Assembly: GCF_010389155.1 (NCBI RefSeq)
Contig: NC_057768.1
Span: 6,074,501-6,138,500, forward strand
Direction of reading: 5' to 3'
Source: Erigeron canadensis
Lineage: Eukaryota; Streptophyta; Magnoliopsida; Asterales; Asteraceae
DNA: 64,000 bases
Under the pieces are notes generated by a model. That model had not been told where the DNA came from, searched no databases, and was given only the letters and a program-made list of their open reading frames with translations. Position numbers and translations under genes: made by a program. How positions within the stretch are numbered: position 1 is the first letter of the stretch; every line of letters begins with the position of its first letter. Shown here piece after piece: positions 36,762-48,800 of the stretch.

Positions 36762-37745
36762 TGTTAGGTCCAGATTTACTAGACTTACTCCAGACGTATC
36801 TACTGGAGCCCTCTGAAGATTTGTCCAGAAATTATGTGAAGACCAGTGAACAACTTACTTGTATAGAAATCTGGATTCCACCAGATTTGTTCACTGGACT
36901 TCACTCCAGTCAAGATCTTTCCACTGAAGAACATTCTTACTGAAGTCGAAGACTGAAGTCTGAAGAAAGAAGTCTGACATAAAGCGGAGCTCACTGGAAG
37001 ACTTACCAGATCTTCTGACTCGAGTCCTTGTCAGTGTTTTAGACCTTACAAGTCTGAACACTGATTACGAGGAATTGACTTTATGCCTTTACATGCCTTT
37101 AACCGGACAATCCATTTGTCTTTTGTTAAAAGCCTTACACGCATGTAAAGGTGGTTGGTTAATTAGAAGACAAGTCACTATCATGTGACTTTATTCTTGT
37201 ACTTTAATCAATGCTTTTAAGGAATTAATGTAATTTCCTTAAATGCATGTAACCATATTTGTACGGCAAAAACAATATTATATTTATTCTTTTTGCCTAT
37301 AAATACCAAGTCACTTCCTCGTCCAAATTACATACTTTTGCAATTTGGTGCCTTTGCTCAAATACTCTCGATCTAAACAGTTATACTTCACAACTTTAAG
37401 TATTTCGATCAAAGAGTTTATTTAGCAAAGATTAGATCACTTGTAATTCATAGGTTGTTTAGATACTTACTTTGTAATATCTTGTTCCGCAACAACCTTG
37501 TATTTTATTTAACATCAATAAATAAAATACATTTGAAAAATTACATTGTGTCTCACCATTTACTTACTTGCTTATATTTATATTGCTTAAGTACGTATTA
37601 CGTTATATATATTCTTGCATTTATATTAATTGTAATACTAGTCCAATCTAGTGCTTACTTGATATTTAATACTAGTCATCTCTAGTGATTACTTGACTTT
37701 TTATTCTACACTTGTGGGTTAAACCATTGAGTGAGGGACTTCACA
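36762..37745 (+). repeat. 3' LTR of element B
   Basis: 984 bp, nearly identical to the 5' LTR. The differences seen cluster in the first 40 bp, plus single changes near 37239, 37630 and 37700. Confidence 0.95.
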
Positions 37746-37750
37746 AGCTT

Positions 37751-39240
37751 GAAGTCCTCAATCTCAAGAAGATTGTGACCTCTTGGTCAAAAGCTTCTAT
37801 CAATGTCTCAGAGAACAAGTCCCTGCACAAGTTCAGGCAGTGATAGGTGGAAATTTTGAATCTGCTGCCTGTCTCGCTGACATGTTTAAAGATGATGTGA
37901 AATCTGAAATCTCAATCCCCCCATCTGGTATTACTTCTCCTGAGGAAATGAAAAAGTGGTATTTCGTTAAAGGAAATGATTATCACACTGAAATGGACGC
38001 TGGATCCTCCTCATCTCTATCCAGCGACCCTTCAAATTCCTCTGAAGCTAAAATCGCTAGCTCATCTTCATCCTCTTACAATATGTTTTCCCATCTACCT
38101 ATTGTTGGCATGATGCCATATGAAGGTAAAATCCAATACTCTCTTAATGAAACATTTCATGGAGACATCTCAAGTGATGGGTACAAATCCATTGCTCCTC
38201 AGCAACTTACCTTGAAAACGGCTGAGACTTTCAAAAGAAGTACCATTGCTGTGCCTTATGATTATAGCACGCCTCAGCGAGTTGATCATCCTAAACAGCA
38301 ACCTCAGTTCATCTTGTCTGATCCTTTTCCTTCTAAAGTCTCAAATACTGAGGAACCTCAGCATGAACGTCTTATGGTGAGACGTGTAAAGTTTGGAGAT
38401 GCTAGGTTTCAACATGAAAGCTCATCTCAAGCTAAACCTGTTGTCCATCAGCAGGCTACTCAGTCATCTCACCTCGATCAATTCTAAGACACTCAACTCC
38501 TCAAAGAGGTAAGATGCCTCAGTCAGTTAATAGACCAACTACTCCTCAGTGAGGGTGCATTCCTCAGCAACGAATGAGGACTGTAACTCCTCAGCGAGGA
38601 AATGTTCCTCAGCAACAAATAAGGAGTGTGACTCCCCAAAGAGGACACTTGCCACATCAGCAAGTGAGATCCTCCACTCCTAACAGAGGACAACTGTCCT
38701 CTCAGCAGGTACAATCTTCTGGTTCTATTGGAGAATACCTCCCTCATAGACAAGGGAGGTCTGCTACTCCAAATCGTCAATCTAGGTCCACCACTCCCAG
38801 CAGAGTGCATCTACCTAGGACTTCCTACTCTCAATCAAATCTGAAACAAGCCTGGAGTGTTTTAAGAGGATCACAAGTTGCCTCCTCTTCCACTCCTCAT
38901 CTAGATGACCCCACTGGACAATCTCTCTTGGGTCCTCCTCCACCCTCAAGGAATTCTCGCAAGCAAAAATCAAAGCCTAAGTCCAAAGCAAAGACCAAGG
39001 CTTCAACCTCTTTAGACTCTAAAATTGTTGAACTTGCACAACAAGTCAATGACTTGTCTTCTCAACTCAAGGAATTCCTTCTCAGCAATCAACAAAACAA
39101 CTCCTCAAATAGAAAATGCTATCTTTGTGGCATTAGAGGACATGTTGCAACTGACTGCAGTGGCTCAAGAGATGCTCCTGAAGTGATTGTGCAAACAAGT
39201 ACTTCCACTTCAGCATGTGTCCCATCAAGCTCACATCCCG
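37751..39240 (+). pseudogene. gag of element C, C-terminal part
   Basis: This continues the gag frame interrupted at 25185. A frameshift (about 10 bases missing relative to E) lies near 37790. Recognisable parts: VPAQVQAVIGGNFESAA, FSHLPIVGMMPYEGKIQ, and RVDHPKQQPQ. After a second frameshift near 38480 and a stop near 38550 comes an array of 15-residue Arg/Pro/Gln units (TPQRG type, 38490-38830). A Lys-rich stretch then leads to a second CCHC zinc knuckle at 39117-39158 (CYLCGIRGHVATDC). Two knuckles bracketing a basic repeat array is an unusual gag layout. The frame runs into the mitochondrial-like insert at about 39236. Confidence 0.85.
38490..38830 (+). repeat. TPQRG-type 45-bp coding repeat array
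   Basis: Five or six imperfect units of 15 residues, pattern (V/I)RSxTPQRGxxPxQQ, decay towards the 3' end. The minus-strand gag of element E carries a matching array at 58640-58880. Confidence 0.75.
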
Positions 39241-40945
39241 CTCCATAGAAGGAAAAGAGTCATCTTATCTCCCTAGAAGGGAGAACTCTTAACGATGCTT
39301 TGAATAGCAATCTTTTGTACCCCATTCAATAGACTTCCCTTGTTAGATGGGAAAGCTTAATGGAGTGGCCAAGCCAAGACCTTAGACGAAGAGAGTGTCC
39401 AGGCCAAGAAGTGAAATGAAAATGCCACTTAACACACTGACTTCGATTTTCTTTCCTAGGTCAAGCCCGGGGGAAGTTGAATCTAGCTCTAGGGTAGGGA
39501 GGTCTTTTCTTAACAACATACCTAGTCGAGAGACTCCGTAACCTCTCTTTCAAGCCAATGCCTTTCCATAGCTTTTTCGTAAGGCTTTTTTGGTACCGTG
39601 TTGTTGAATCGCTTGTTTGATTGTGTGGCTTTCGCCTCCGGATCTACTGTATCTTATCTTCATCTTATCTTCTTTCCAGGGTTTCGAGCACAAGCCCAAC
39701 TTATTTAGCCTCTATCGTGCAAAAGGGACTCCACAGGTATCGTTACATTAATGCCTAAATGTATGAAATCGGCTAAAAAGAGCAGCCGTTGGAACGCAAT
39801 AAGCTAGGCTCTCCCTCTAGACAAGCTACTCCGTTCTTCTCTCGCTGGTCGAGCTACTCCGTTCCTCTGATAGGGTTGTTTTTCTTTCCGGAGACAAGCC
39901 ATTCAACAAGATGGTTAGGAAGTTTACATGCTGAGTGTTATACACGCAGGAAGGGACCGATCTTCTGACTCCAGACTTGCCATATCGACACCCGGCAACA
40001 TGAACTAAGTAAGAGTAGGGTTTTTTTGAACAATTACTGTACATAGGCCCAATTCCCTGAAGAATTCACATGATGTGAGCCAAACTAAACCGACTCACTC
40101 ACCTTCAAGTTCAAGAGTCGTAAGCCAAAAACGGCAGCAGCATCGTTGAAGGATTCGAGTATGCTGCTTAGCTTAAGGCTTTGACTTATATAATATAACT
40201 TTTTGATAAGTGAAGAATAAGAATGAATGAAAGGAGTTGCGTTCATGCGATAATTTGATTCATTCCTTATCAGAGAGAGACCCAAGTTAAGAACTAAGGA
40301 GAGGAAAGTATTCAATCCTTGAGGATTGACCAACTTCATAGCATGAATACGAATTAGGGCTCTTTAACAGCATCTCGTCTCCGACTGAGCTGATTAGCTG
40401 ATTCAGTGCCTTTTTTGTGAGTGAAAGTGTGGGTAAAGAATCTTGAACTTGAAGGTGAGCAAGACTCAAAACTAGGCAACAGGTTGCGTTGCCCGGGGTG
40501 AAAGACACCATAGACGAAGTGTTTAATGTAGCAGCTGTGGCACCCGAAGACATAGGAAAACTGACTCTTCATCTTTTTCTTTTTTTAATAGACGTCACCC
40601 ACTAAAACGTCAACTAAATGAAAGCCTCTTCCGGCGCTTGTCCAAAAAAGGAAAAAGCAACTCATAAACCCAAAAAGTTTAACCCAGGTATACATATCCT
40701 TACCTCATCTCTGGTTCAGGACCAACCATGCACTCACACGACTCTATTCTTAAGCTTGCAGTAGTGTCGTTCCTCTAGTAGTCCAACCATGCAGTAGCAT
40801 ACCAATGCAGATATCGGAGATGATACTCCATCCATCTTTCTTTCAAAAATTTTTTAAAACATGCAATCTGCATCGTCACCATAGAAAGTACGAATCCGAT
40901 CAATTTCAACTTCAATAACCTGACCCTGTCATTGAAACCATCTCA
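39236..40945. other. Mitochondrial-DNA-like insert (NUMT candidate) inside element C
   Basis: About 1.7 kb is absent from the matching place in element E, where gag sequence runs straight from the second zinc knuckle into the pre-protease region. The insert is non-coding, more GC-balanced than its surroundings, and has the texture of plant mitochondrial intergenic DNA (AAGCTACTCCGTTCTTCTCT, CCCGGGGGAAGTTG, GTGGCCAAGCCAAGACC). Both edges fall within a CATCAAGCTC/CATCTCATCAAC context of the interrupted coding sequence. I cannot verify the source without a search. A nuclear transposon fragment is the alternative. Confidence 0.45.
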
Positions 40946-43900
40946 TCAACTAGGATCAGTGAGAGCTCTCCTGATGAATCTATCATCATTGACACTGGCT
41001 CTGTCACTGGCCCTTATAGCACTCACCAAACTAATTTAGCTGATTATGTTGCCGCTCAACGTATTGAGATTCCTCATTCTCAGAGTGTTATCTCCAATTC
41101 TTGGGGACGACCAGCGATGCTGGTTGAATTTAGTGCTTCCAATGTTGTCAGCAACTTTTTTGTTCTTCAAGAAAATGGGATTAACACAATGCCCACTGAC
41201 GAGAATGACGGAACCCATATGCTTGCTGACTTGGGAAACTATCCCACTCTTGAGGAAGCTCTTTCAACTGAGCCAACCACTACCTCTGATGCACCCATCC
41301 TTAATCCTGATGACATGCCTGTCAGCGAATTTGAAAGTGGACCAAACTAAAACCTTCTATTTTATCCTTGCAGGGTTCACTGGGAAAAGGAGTGTGGTAT
41401 TTGGACAGTGGATGTTCAAAACACATGACTGGCAAAGACCTTGCTGGATAACTACGTAGAGACTGCTGGCCCTACTGTGTTTGGTGATAATTCCACTGGA
41501 CAAACTGAAGGTTATGGTATCTTCTCACATGGGTTAATCAAATTCTCCAAAGTTGCCTATGTAAACGGATTAAAACACAATCTTATAAGCATTAGTCAAC
41601 TTTGTGACGCTGACTACAAAGTTATTCTTGAGAAACATCAAGGGACTATTGTAAATATTAACAAGGAAGTTGTATTGGTAGCTCCCAGAAAACGAGATGT
41701 ATATCTTGTTGACTTCACTCCTATCAAAAATGATAGCGAGACTTGTTTCTTTGCCAAGTCAGCAGCTGAACTAAATTGGTTATGGCACAAGCGTATGTCG
41801 CATGTGAACTTCAAAACCATAAATTCACTAGCTAAGAAAAACTTGGTTCGTGGTCTTCCTCATCTATCCTTTGAAAAAGACAGACTTTGCAGCGCCTGTG
41901 AAAAAGGTAAAGGCTATAGAGCTACCTTTAAAACTAAGCAAGCCAACTCTGTCAAAGGATGCTTTCATCTTCTTCACATGGACCTCTTTGGTCCTGTGAA
42001 TTTCCAAAGTCTAAGAGGTAGCAAATACACCTTAGTTATCGTGGATGAATATTCGCGATACACTTGGACTATCTTCCTTCACTCCAAGAGTGATGCTGCT
42101 GATGAGATCATACATTTTATTAAGAAAATGGAAAATCTCAATGGCATAAGGGTTAAAGAACTCAGAAGCGATCATGGAACTGAGTTCAGAAACCACACTC
42201 TTAAATCCTTTTGTGATGATCAAGGGATCTCACAAAATTTCTCGTCTGTTAGAACTCCTGAGCAAAATGGTGTCGCTGAAAGAAGAAATAGAACACTTAT
42301 GGAGGCAACGAGAACAATGCTCAGTGAGTCCTCTCTTCCAAACAAATTTTGGGCTGAAGCTGTCAACACAGCTTGTCACACCCAGAATCGTTGTCTAATT
42401 GTCAAGAGACATGATAAAACAGCATATGAAATTTTAAGAGGCAAGAAACCTCAAATTAAATACTTTCACGTGTTTGGATGCCCTGTATTCATTCTAAATA
42501 ATAGGGATCACCTAGGCAAATTTGATCCCAAAGCTGATGATGGTTACTGTGTAGGATATTCATCTATAAGCAAAGCATTTAGAGTATTTAATATTCGCCT
42601 TCAAAAAGTAGATGAATCCATTCATGTCACTTTTGATGAAAGCTCATCTGCTTTAAAAGACATACAATCCTCTTCTTATGAAGAAGTATTTAGTGAGTTC
42701 ACTAATCCTTCAAATGAGGAAGCTGACTCATTTTCTGATGCACCTTGTACCTTACCTGAATGTCATTAGCAGACATCTCAGGATACATCAGTAGGTACTG
42801 ATGAGGAACAAGTTGTTGCTCATATTTACTCTATTGAGCCAGTTGAGCCTATTTTGAGATCAATCCAGGCTGCCTCAGCCAACAATAGATCATTGACTAA
42901 GGAGGTTCATGATCTCGCTGAGGATGAGTTTCATGATGCCTCAGCAAATGCTGAGGATATGGAGTCTGCTGACGACTCCAACATCAATGATAACTCAGCT
43001 CAGTCAAATGACTCAACTGATCATCCGGTGGCTGAACCCACTGTCATCATTGACTTCTCCCCATACAATCCTCTCCCTGCTGTCCCCATCACTCTATCTT
43101 CCGCTGATACTCAACTAGGCTCTCCAAGTGTTCCTGCACTTAGGTGGACAGCGAGTCACCCCGCTCACCAAGTCATTGGTGATCCTCAGCAGGGTATTGT
43201 CACTCGATTAGCGACGAGAAACACATGTCTTTATGTAAACTTCTTGTCAATGATCACTCCCAAAAATATTGGTGAAGCAATGGTTGATCCCTCTTGGGTT
43301 GCTGCCATGCAAGAGGAATTAACCCAATTTCAACGACAACATGTTTGGTTTTTGGTTCCTTTACCACCTGGTAAGGAACCTATTGGTACCAAATGGGTGT
43401 ATAGAAACAAAATGGACGAAGACGGTGTTGTTATACGTAATAAGGCTAGGCTAGTTGCACAAGGTTATCTTCAAGAAGAAGGATTCGACTTTGATGACAC
43501 CTTTGCTCCAGTGGCCAGATTAGAAGCTATACGCTTATTCTTGGCACATGCTGCTTATCGAGAATTCAAAGTCTATCAAATGGATGTTAAGAGTGCCTTC
43601 CTAAATGGAAAACTCGATGAAGAAGTCTATGTCGAACAGCCACCTGGTTTTGAAGATCCAGCCAAGCCACATCATGTCTTTCGTCTTCAGAAGGCTTTAT
43701 ATGGTCTTAAACAAGCTCCTAGAGCTTGGTACGACACCCTCTCTGAATTTCTCCTCTCTAACAACTTTCAGCGAGGATCTATTGACAACACTCTTTTCAT
43801 CTTTCGAAAAGGCGCTCATATACTGTATGTCCAAATTTATGTTGATGACATTATCTTTGGATCCTCAAGCACTAAACTATGCAAAAAGTTTAGCTCCCTT

Positions 43901-44795
43901 ATGTCATCTCACTTTGAAATGAGTATGATGGGAGAATTAACCTTCTTTCTTGGTTTGCAAATACATCAGCTCGCTGATGGTATTTTCATCAATCAAGAAA
44001 AGTATATTCGAGACATGTTGGCTAAATTTGATATGTCTGATATTTCTCCCAAGCCAACTCCCATGTCTCCTCCCAATAATCTCCATGCTGATCCTGACGG
44101 TAAGCATGTGAACCCCAATCACTATCGTGGGATGATTGGCTCGCTAATGTATCTCACAGCGAGTCGTCGTGATATCATGTTTGCCACTGCCTATGTGCAC
44201 GATATCAAGCGTCTCCAAGAGAATCTCATCTTCTCGCTGTCAAGCGAATCTTCAAATACCTGAAAGGTACTATGACCTTAGGTCTTTGGTATCCCAAGGA
44301 GTCCAATTTTGATCTTGTTGCTTACTCCGATTCTGACTATGCTGGCTGCATGTTAGATCGAAAGAGTACCAGTGGAGGATGTCAACTGTTGGGGGGGGGG
44401 GGAGGTTAACTAGTTGGTCTAGTAAGAAACAGCATACAGTGTCCATCTCCACTGCTGAAGCAGAATATGTGTCGGCAGCGAGTTGTTGTGCACAAGTCCT
44501 CTGGATGAAACACCAAATCGCTGAGTATGACTTAGATTACACTAAGATTCCCATTATGTGTGACAATACAAGTGTAATTTCTATCACACATAATCCCGTT
44601 CAACATTCCAAGACCAAACACATAGACATTAGGTACCATTTCATACGTGACCATGTCATGAAATGGGATGTTGAAATTTATTTCATTCCCACTGATGATC
44701 AACTCGCTGACATTTTCACAAAACCCTTAGATGAAAAGAGATTTAAAGATCTTGTCAGTAGGTTGGGAATGTTGAATGGTGACTCAGCTACTTAA
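40946..44795 (+). pseudogene. pol of element C (protease, integrase, RT, RNase H), lightly broken
   Basis: The protease motif YLDSGCSKHMTG is intact at about 41400, followed at once by a frameshift. GAG-pre-integrase comes next (HKRMSHVNF, CSACEKGK), then the integrase core with its acidic triad region (MDLFGPV, SDHGTEF, TPEQNGVAERRNRT). RT has [17 protein letters not shown] and [11 protein letters not shown]; RNase H has STAEAEYVSAASCC and ends LADIFTKPLDE. Lesions: a frameshift near 41435, in-frame TAG at 42767, a frameshift near 44200, and a frameshift at a 12-G run (44391-44402). The catalytic motifs that remain are normal, so this was functional until recently. It is clearly different in sequence from the pol of B. 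Confidence 0.9.
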
Positions 44796-44854
44796 CTTAC
44801 ATATCATTTGTAAGCTAAGATTTTGTCAGCAAGTTTAAGTATGTCTTGCTTGCT

Positions 44855-45170
44855 AAACAAAATAAAGGCAATGGAAAGCCAAAAGTTTCCATCTAGTCCA
44901 ATAGTAAACGTTTATTGGTAAAGACTTCTAAAATCCGTTGATCCTTGTTGCTTTGGGAAAAAGCAAAATAAAAGCAATGGAAAGCCAAAAGTTTCCATCT
45001 AGTCCAATAGCAAACGGTTATTGGTAAAGACTTCTAAAATCTGTTGATCCTTGGTGCTTTGGGAAAAAGCAAAATAAAGGCAATGGAAAGCCAAAAGTTT
45101 CCATCTAGTCCATCAGCAAATGGCTAATGGTAAAGACTTATAAAATCCATTGATGGCTGACAATTTGCCA
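44855..45170 (+). repeat. 106-bp unit repeated three times upstream of ORF3
   Basis: Three units with matching GCAATGGAAAGCC starts at 44868, 44974 and 45080 (period 106) lie in the spacer between pol and ORF3. The third is more diverged. Each contains GTTTCCATCTAGTCCA and GGTAAAGACTT. Confidence 0.88.
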
Positions 45171-45538
45171 AAAATTGTATCTCAGCGACCATATGTGTGT
45201 CATATGCTCGCTGACATCTAATAGAAAACGTGTCCTTATCAATGTGTTTGCTGAGGCATGATCTATTTAAATAATAGTTGTTGGATTTTAACATATTAAA
45301 TAAAACATAGGATTAGATCTGAAACTAACTATTTCGGATGTAACTATGTTGGCAACGTGGCAGTCTTTTGAGCCATATGATATATATTTTACAACAAAAA
45401 GTTACCCACTTGTTTACTTGAGTACGTCACCTGTCCACTTGAGACTGTGACTGTGCCTCTGATGGTCTGGCCCTGTCAGACGCATACGGCGCATACTCAA
45501 GTATTTGTAAATATTTTTTTTAAAACGTTACTCACAAA

Positions 45539-45540
<2 letters not shown>

Positions 45541-45572
<32 letters not shown>
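45541..45572. repeat. TA microsatellite
   Basis: A run of about 13-14 TA dinucleotides just upstream of the putative ORF3 promoter. Confidence 0.9.
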
Positions 45573-45574
<2 letters not shown>

Positions 45575-45674
45575 TACAGTTGTTAAAAAAAACTGTACAT
45601 GTTGAAAATGAGGAGAGAGAGAGAGAAAACTTCTTTGTCCTTTCATTTGACCAATCATGTTCCATCACCATACC

Positions 45675-45846
45675 CTATATATACAAACTCATACTCATAT
45701 TTTCATTTTCACGCTTTCTTTCAACTATTCATCTTCTCTCTAATCTCTTAAAATCTCTCAAACTGTTCATCTTTGTCTAATCTCTAAATCATACTACGTA
45801 TTTCCTTTGATCTTTACAACTTCTAATCTTTTTCCAAACTTCATAA
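45675..45846 (+). promoter_or_regulatory. Candidate internal promoter and leader of ORF3 in element C
   Basis: CCTATATATACAAAC at about 45675 is followed by a CT-rich leader (CTTTCTTTCAACTATTC) up to ATG 45847. The distance is about 170 bp, close to that in B. Confidence 0.5.
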
Positions 45847-48800
45847 ATGGCATCATCATCTGAAACTCCATCCGCTTCCGCCGCCACTCAACAATCTCAA
45901 AAATCCTATTTAAATTCCTCTACTTTCTCTCCATCTCCTAATATTGTCAAATCTTCTAAGATCTCCTTTACTACTTCTGAGATGGTTGTTAAACCTAATA
46001 ACCATCTCGGCTCGTCTGACGTACCTAAAGGTACAAAAGGATATAAGCCTATGCTGGATTTCATCCATGCTTCCCCTGCCAGTCATTGTATAATGGCAGA
46101 TCCAGAGAAGATTTATGTTCATCTTCTTTGTGAGTTCTGGTGGACATGTAACTATGAGGAGTCCACCCAGTCGATCGCTGGCACTGTTCGAGAATGAACA
46201 AAGTCCATCACCATCACTCCAGCATCATTACGCCATACTCTTCGCTTCCCACAAGAAAATAATGACAATACTTTTGTAGAAGCTGCTGGAGATGATGAAT
46301 GGAAGGCATGGTTGCCTTCCATCGGGTATAATCACAACCTGAGGAACCCTCCGGTGATCCCAAGCAATCCCCTGAAACAAAATCTCCCCGGGATCTGGAG
46401 AGTTCTATTCACTCATGTGATCCAGTGTATGGGTAGTAACTCTGGATCTTATAATCAGGCGTCTTCAACTTCGATGCCTATTATCCACGCTCTGGCTGAA
46501 GGAAGATTCGTGGACTTCGCCTTGATGATCTTCAATGATATGAAGAACAAGGTCTCTCTGAACAATAGATCTCACACACTGCCTTTTGTGAGAATTTTCT
46601 CTCTTATCTTCAAAGAGGCGCTGGGTGATGAATATGACCTACCAAATGCTGCCACAATTCAAGTTGCAAGGGTCGGCAGCAATATCTACAAGCAACCTGC
46701 TGAACATTTGGTTGCTCGCCTCACTGCACATATGAAAGAGGTACTCTTCTCTCTAAACTCTTCTTTATACCCTAAAGACAGCGACTGGAGGTAGCACTTC
46801 TTTCTGATGAAGTGGTTGATACGGTCGCTGTGGACGCCGAAATGCCTTCTGAGGCTGGTTCGCTGATAAACCCCCCAGCGACCTCCAAAGCCTCTAAAAA
46901 GACCAAAATTCATCCTAAGGCAGCGTCCCTAACACAAAATTTACAATCTTCACCCTCCGCCGTCGTCCCAAAACGAAAGCGGAGTGATTCAAAGGGCAAA
47001 CCAAAGGTTAGGAAGTCCTCTACGCCCAAGGACACTAGTACCCAAGCCACCCTATCAGCAGCCTCCCAACAGGCTGTTGACGAGTTAAATGGGAACAGCA
47101 GGCAGCCACCTCAAATTTGTGTAGGAGAGGTTGGTGAAGTAACTGGGTCACCCCAACCCACTAGAGGTCAAAGTCCAACTCCACCCCAAATAAATATTCC
47201 CCCTTCTTCTTCTCAAATACCTTCTGAGTCGTTGACAGCAGCCAGATCATAGGTGATGCTAGAGTCAACTCCCTCTATGGCCGATGATACCTTAGTGCAA
47301 CAACACACTGAGGTTGAGGCACCAGGTTCCCTTTCCCCAAATTCTATAAATGTCTCGGAAACTGTTTGTGCAGGGACCGAGACTAACATTTTGGTAGATC
47401 TTGAGATGGAAGATGACAATGGCAGCGAGTTTGATCCACAAGATTCACATGCTGAAGTTACACTCGCTGCCGCTGAAGAAAAAGTGAAGAAGAAGTGGTT
47501 GTTGGTGAGTTTTTGGAAGGTGACATGGGCTACATCATGGTTGCTGAACCACAAAATGATGAAGAAATGCCTGAGATGTTAGCTGACATGCCCCCTCCTC
47601 CTTCCTATTGTCCAAGGCCCACAACAACTTTTGAACCTGTGGGACACTTTGGAAAGTTTCAAACTGAGCTCAATAAAGAAGAATTGCATAGAAGGAAGGA
47701 GCTATGCAAAAATCAACGCATCAGGCCAGGAGTGTTTGTTGAAGTCGAAGAACTGGATGATGAAATGATAATGGAAGTGCCCCCTATGCATCATCCAGAT
47801 TTCTTTGGCACTCCCTGCTCCAAGTACCCAGTTTCATTAACTTTAAGGATGCCAGAGCTTGACGATGCTGAAAGAATGTACACCGCAGTTGATTTGCCTA
47901 GGCTTGATTATGTTGAAACATATCAATTGCAAGAACTGTTAAGAAGAATACAGGTGTGTCAAAGTTAAGGGAATAGGCATGGGTACTTATTTGCATGGTT
48001 GGTTGATCAGGTTGCCCAAGTACAGTTAGAAGCTCATACAAACTTTCAATACTTGGTGCATAGCAGTGACAACCTTAATGATGGGCTGGCTGAGCAAAAA
48101 GATGTTATTATCAGAATGATTAAGGCTCAGCAGCAACACACTGCCTCAAATGAAAGACTCTTCAAGCAAAATCAAACTCTTCTTAATGCAAGCATGAATC
48201 GGGTTAGTGTCTCAAACTCCTCTATCTCTGCCTCGCTGAACAAACTCAAAGAACAAATAGCCAAGTCAACGACGGCCACTGAAAGCACTGCCCTCCTCTC
48301 TTCTCTTCAACAACTCTCCCAATCTAACATTCTCTTCACTGCTCATCTTAACCATCTCCAAAATTCTATAAACTCCTTCTCACGAAGTCAGAACAATTTC
48401 CTCTCCACTCTCACCAACGAAATAGCTTCTCTTAAATCTTCTCTACACTTCTCTTATTCGGCTGCTGATAAGCTAAGGATAGAAGAATCCATCAGCAGCC
48501 AACGCAAGCTTGAAAAGGAGGTCTATGACCTCAAAGAAATGATGAAGGAAATGATGGGTCTCCTCAAAAAGGAAAAAGTGGAAGTAGCAAGTACTCCAGC
48601 TACTTCCAAGGGGGAGAAAACTGTTGTCAATGAGGAGACCCCAATTGCTGAAAGTGTCCCCCTCGCTGAAAAGGTCAGTGAACTGGCAACAAGTGTTGAG
48701 GGGGAGCAAGCTGAGAAGGTTGTTAAACCGGCAGCTGAAAAAGAAATAGTGAAGCCCGCTGAAGATGTGCCAGCGAGGCCGATAAATGTGTCCACTTTCA

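Larger units (their letters stand above)
25186..37745 (+). mobile_element. Element B: complete young Sirevirus-like Ty1/copia element nested in C
   Basis: LTRs at 25186-26168 and 36762-37745 are flanked by AGCTT (25181-25185 and 37746-37750), which is gag sequence of element C. The total length is 12,560 bp. It has a tRNA-Met primer site, gag-pol remains, a 3-kb intact ORF3 and a polypurine tract. The two LTRs differ at about five bases and one indel in 984, so insertion was recent (about 0.2 million years at an assumed grass rate of 1.3e-8). It belongs to a different family from C: LTRs, gag and ORF3 are only distantly alike. Confidence 0.95.
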
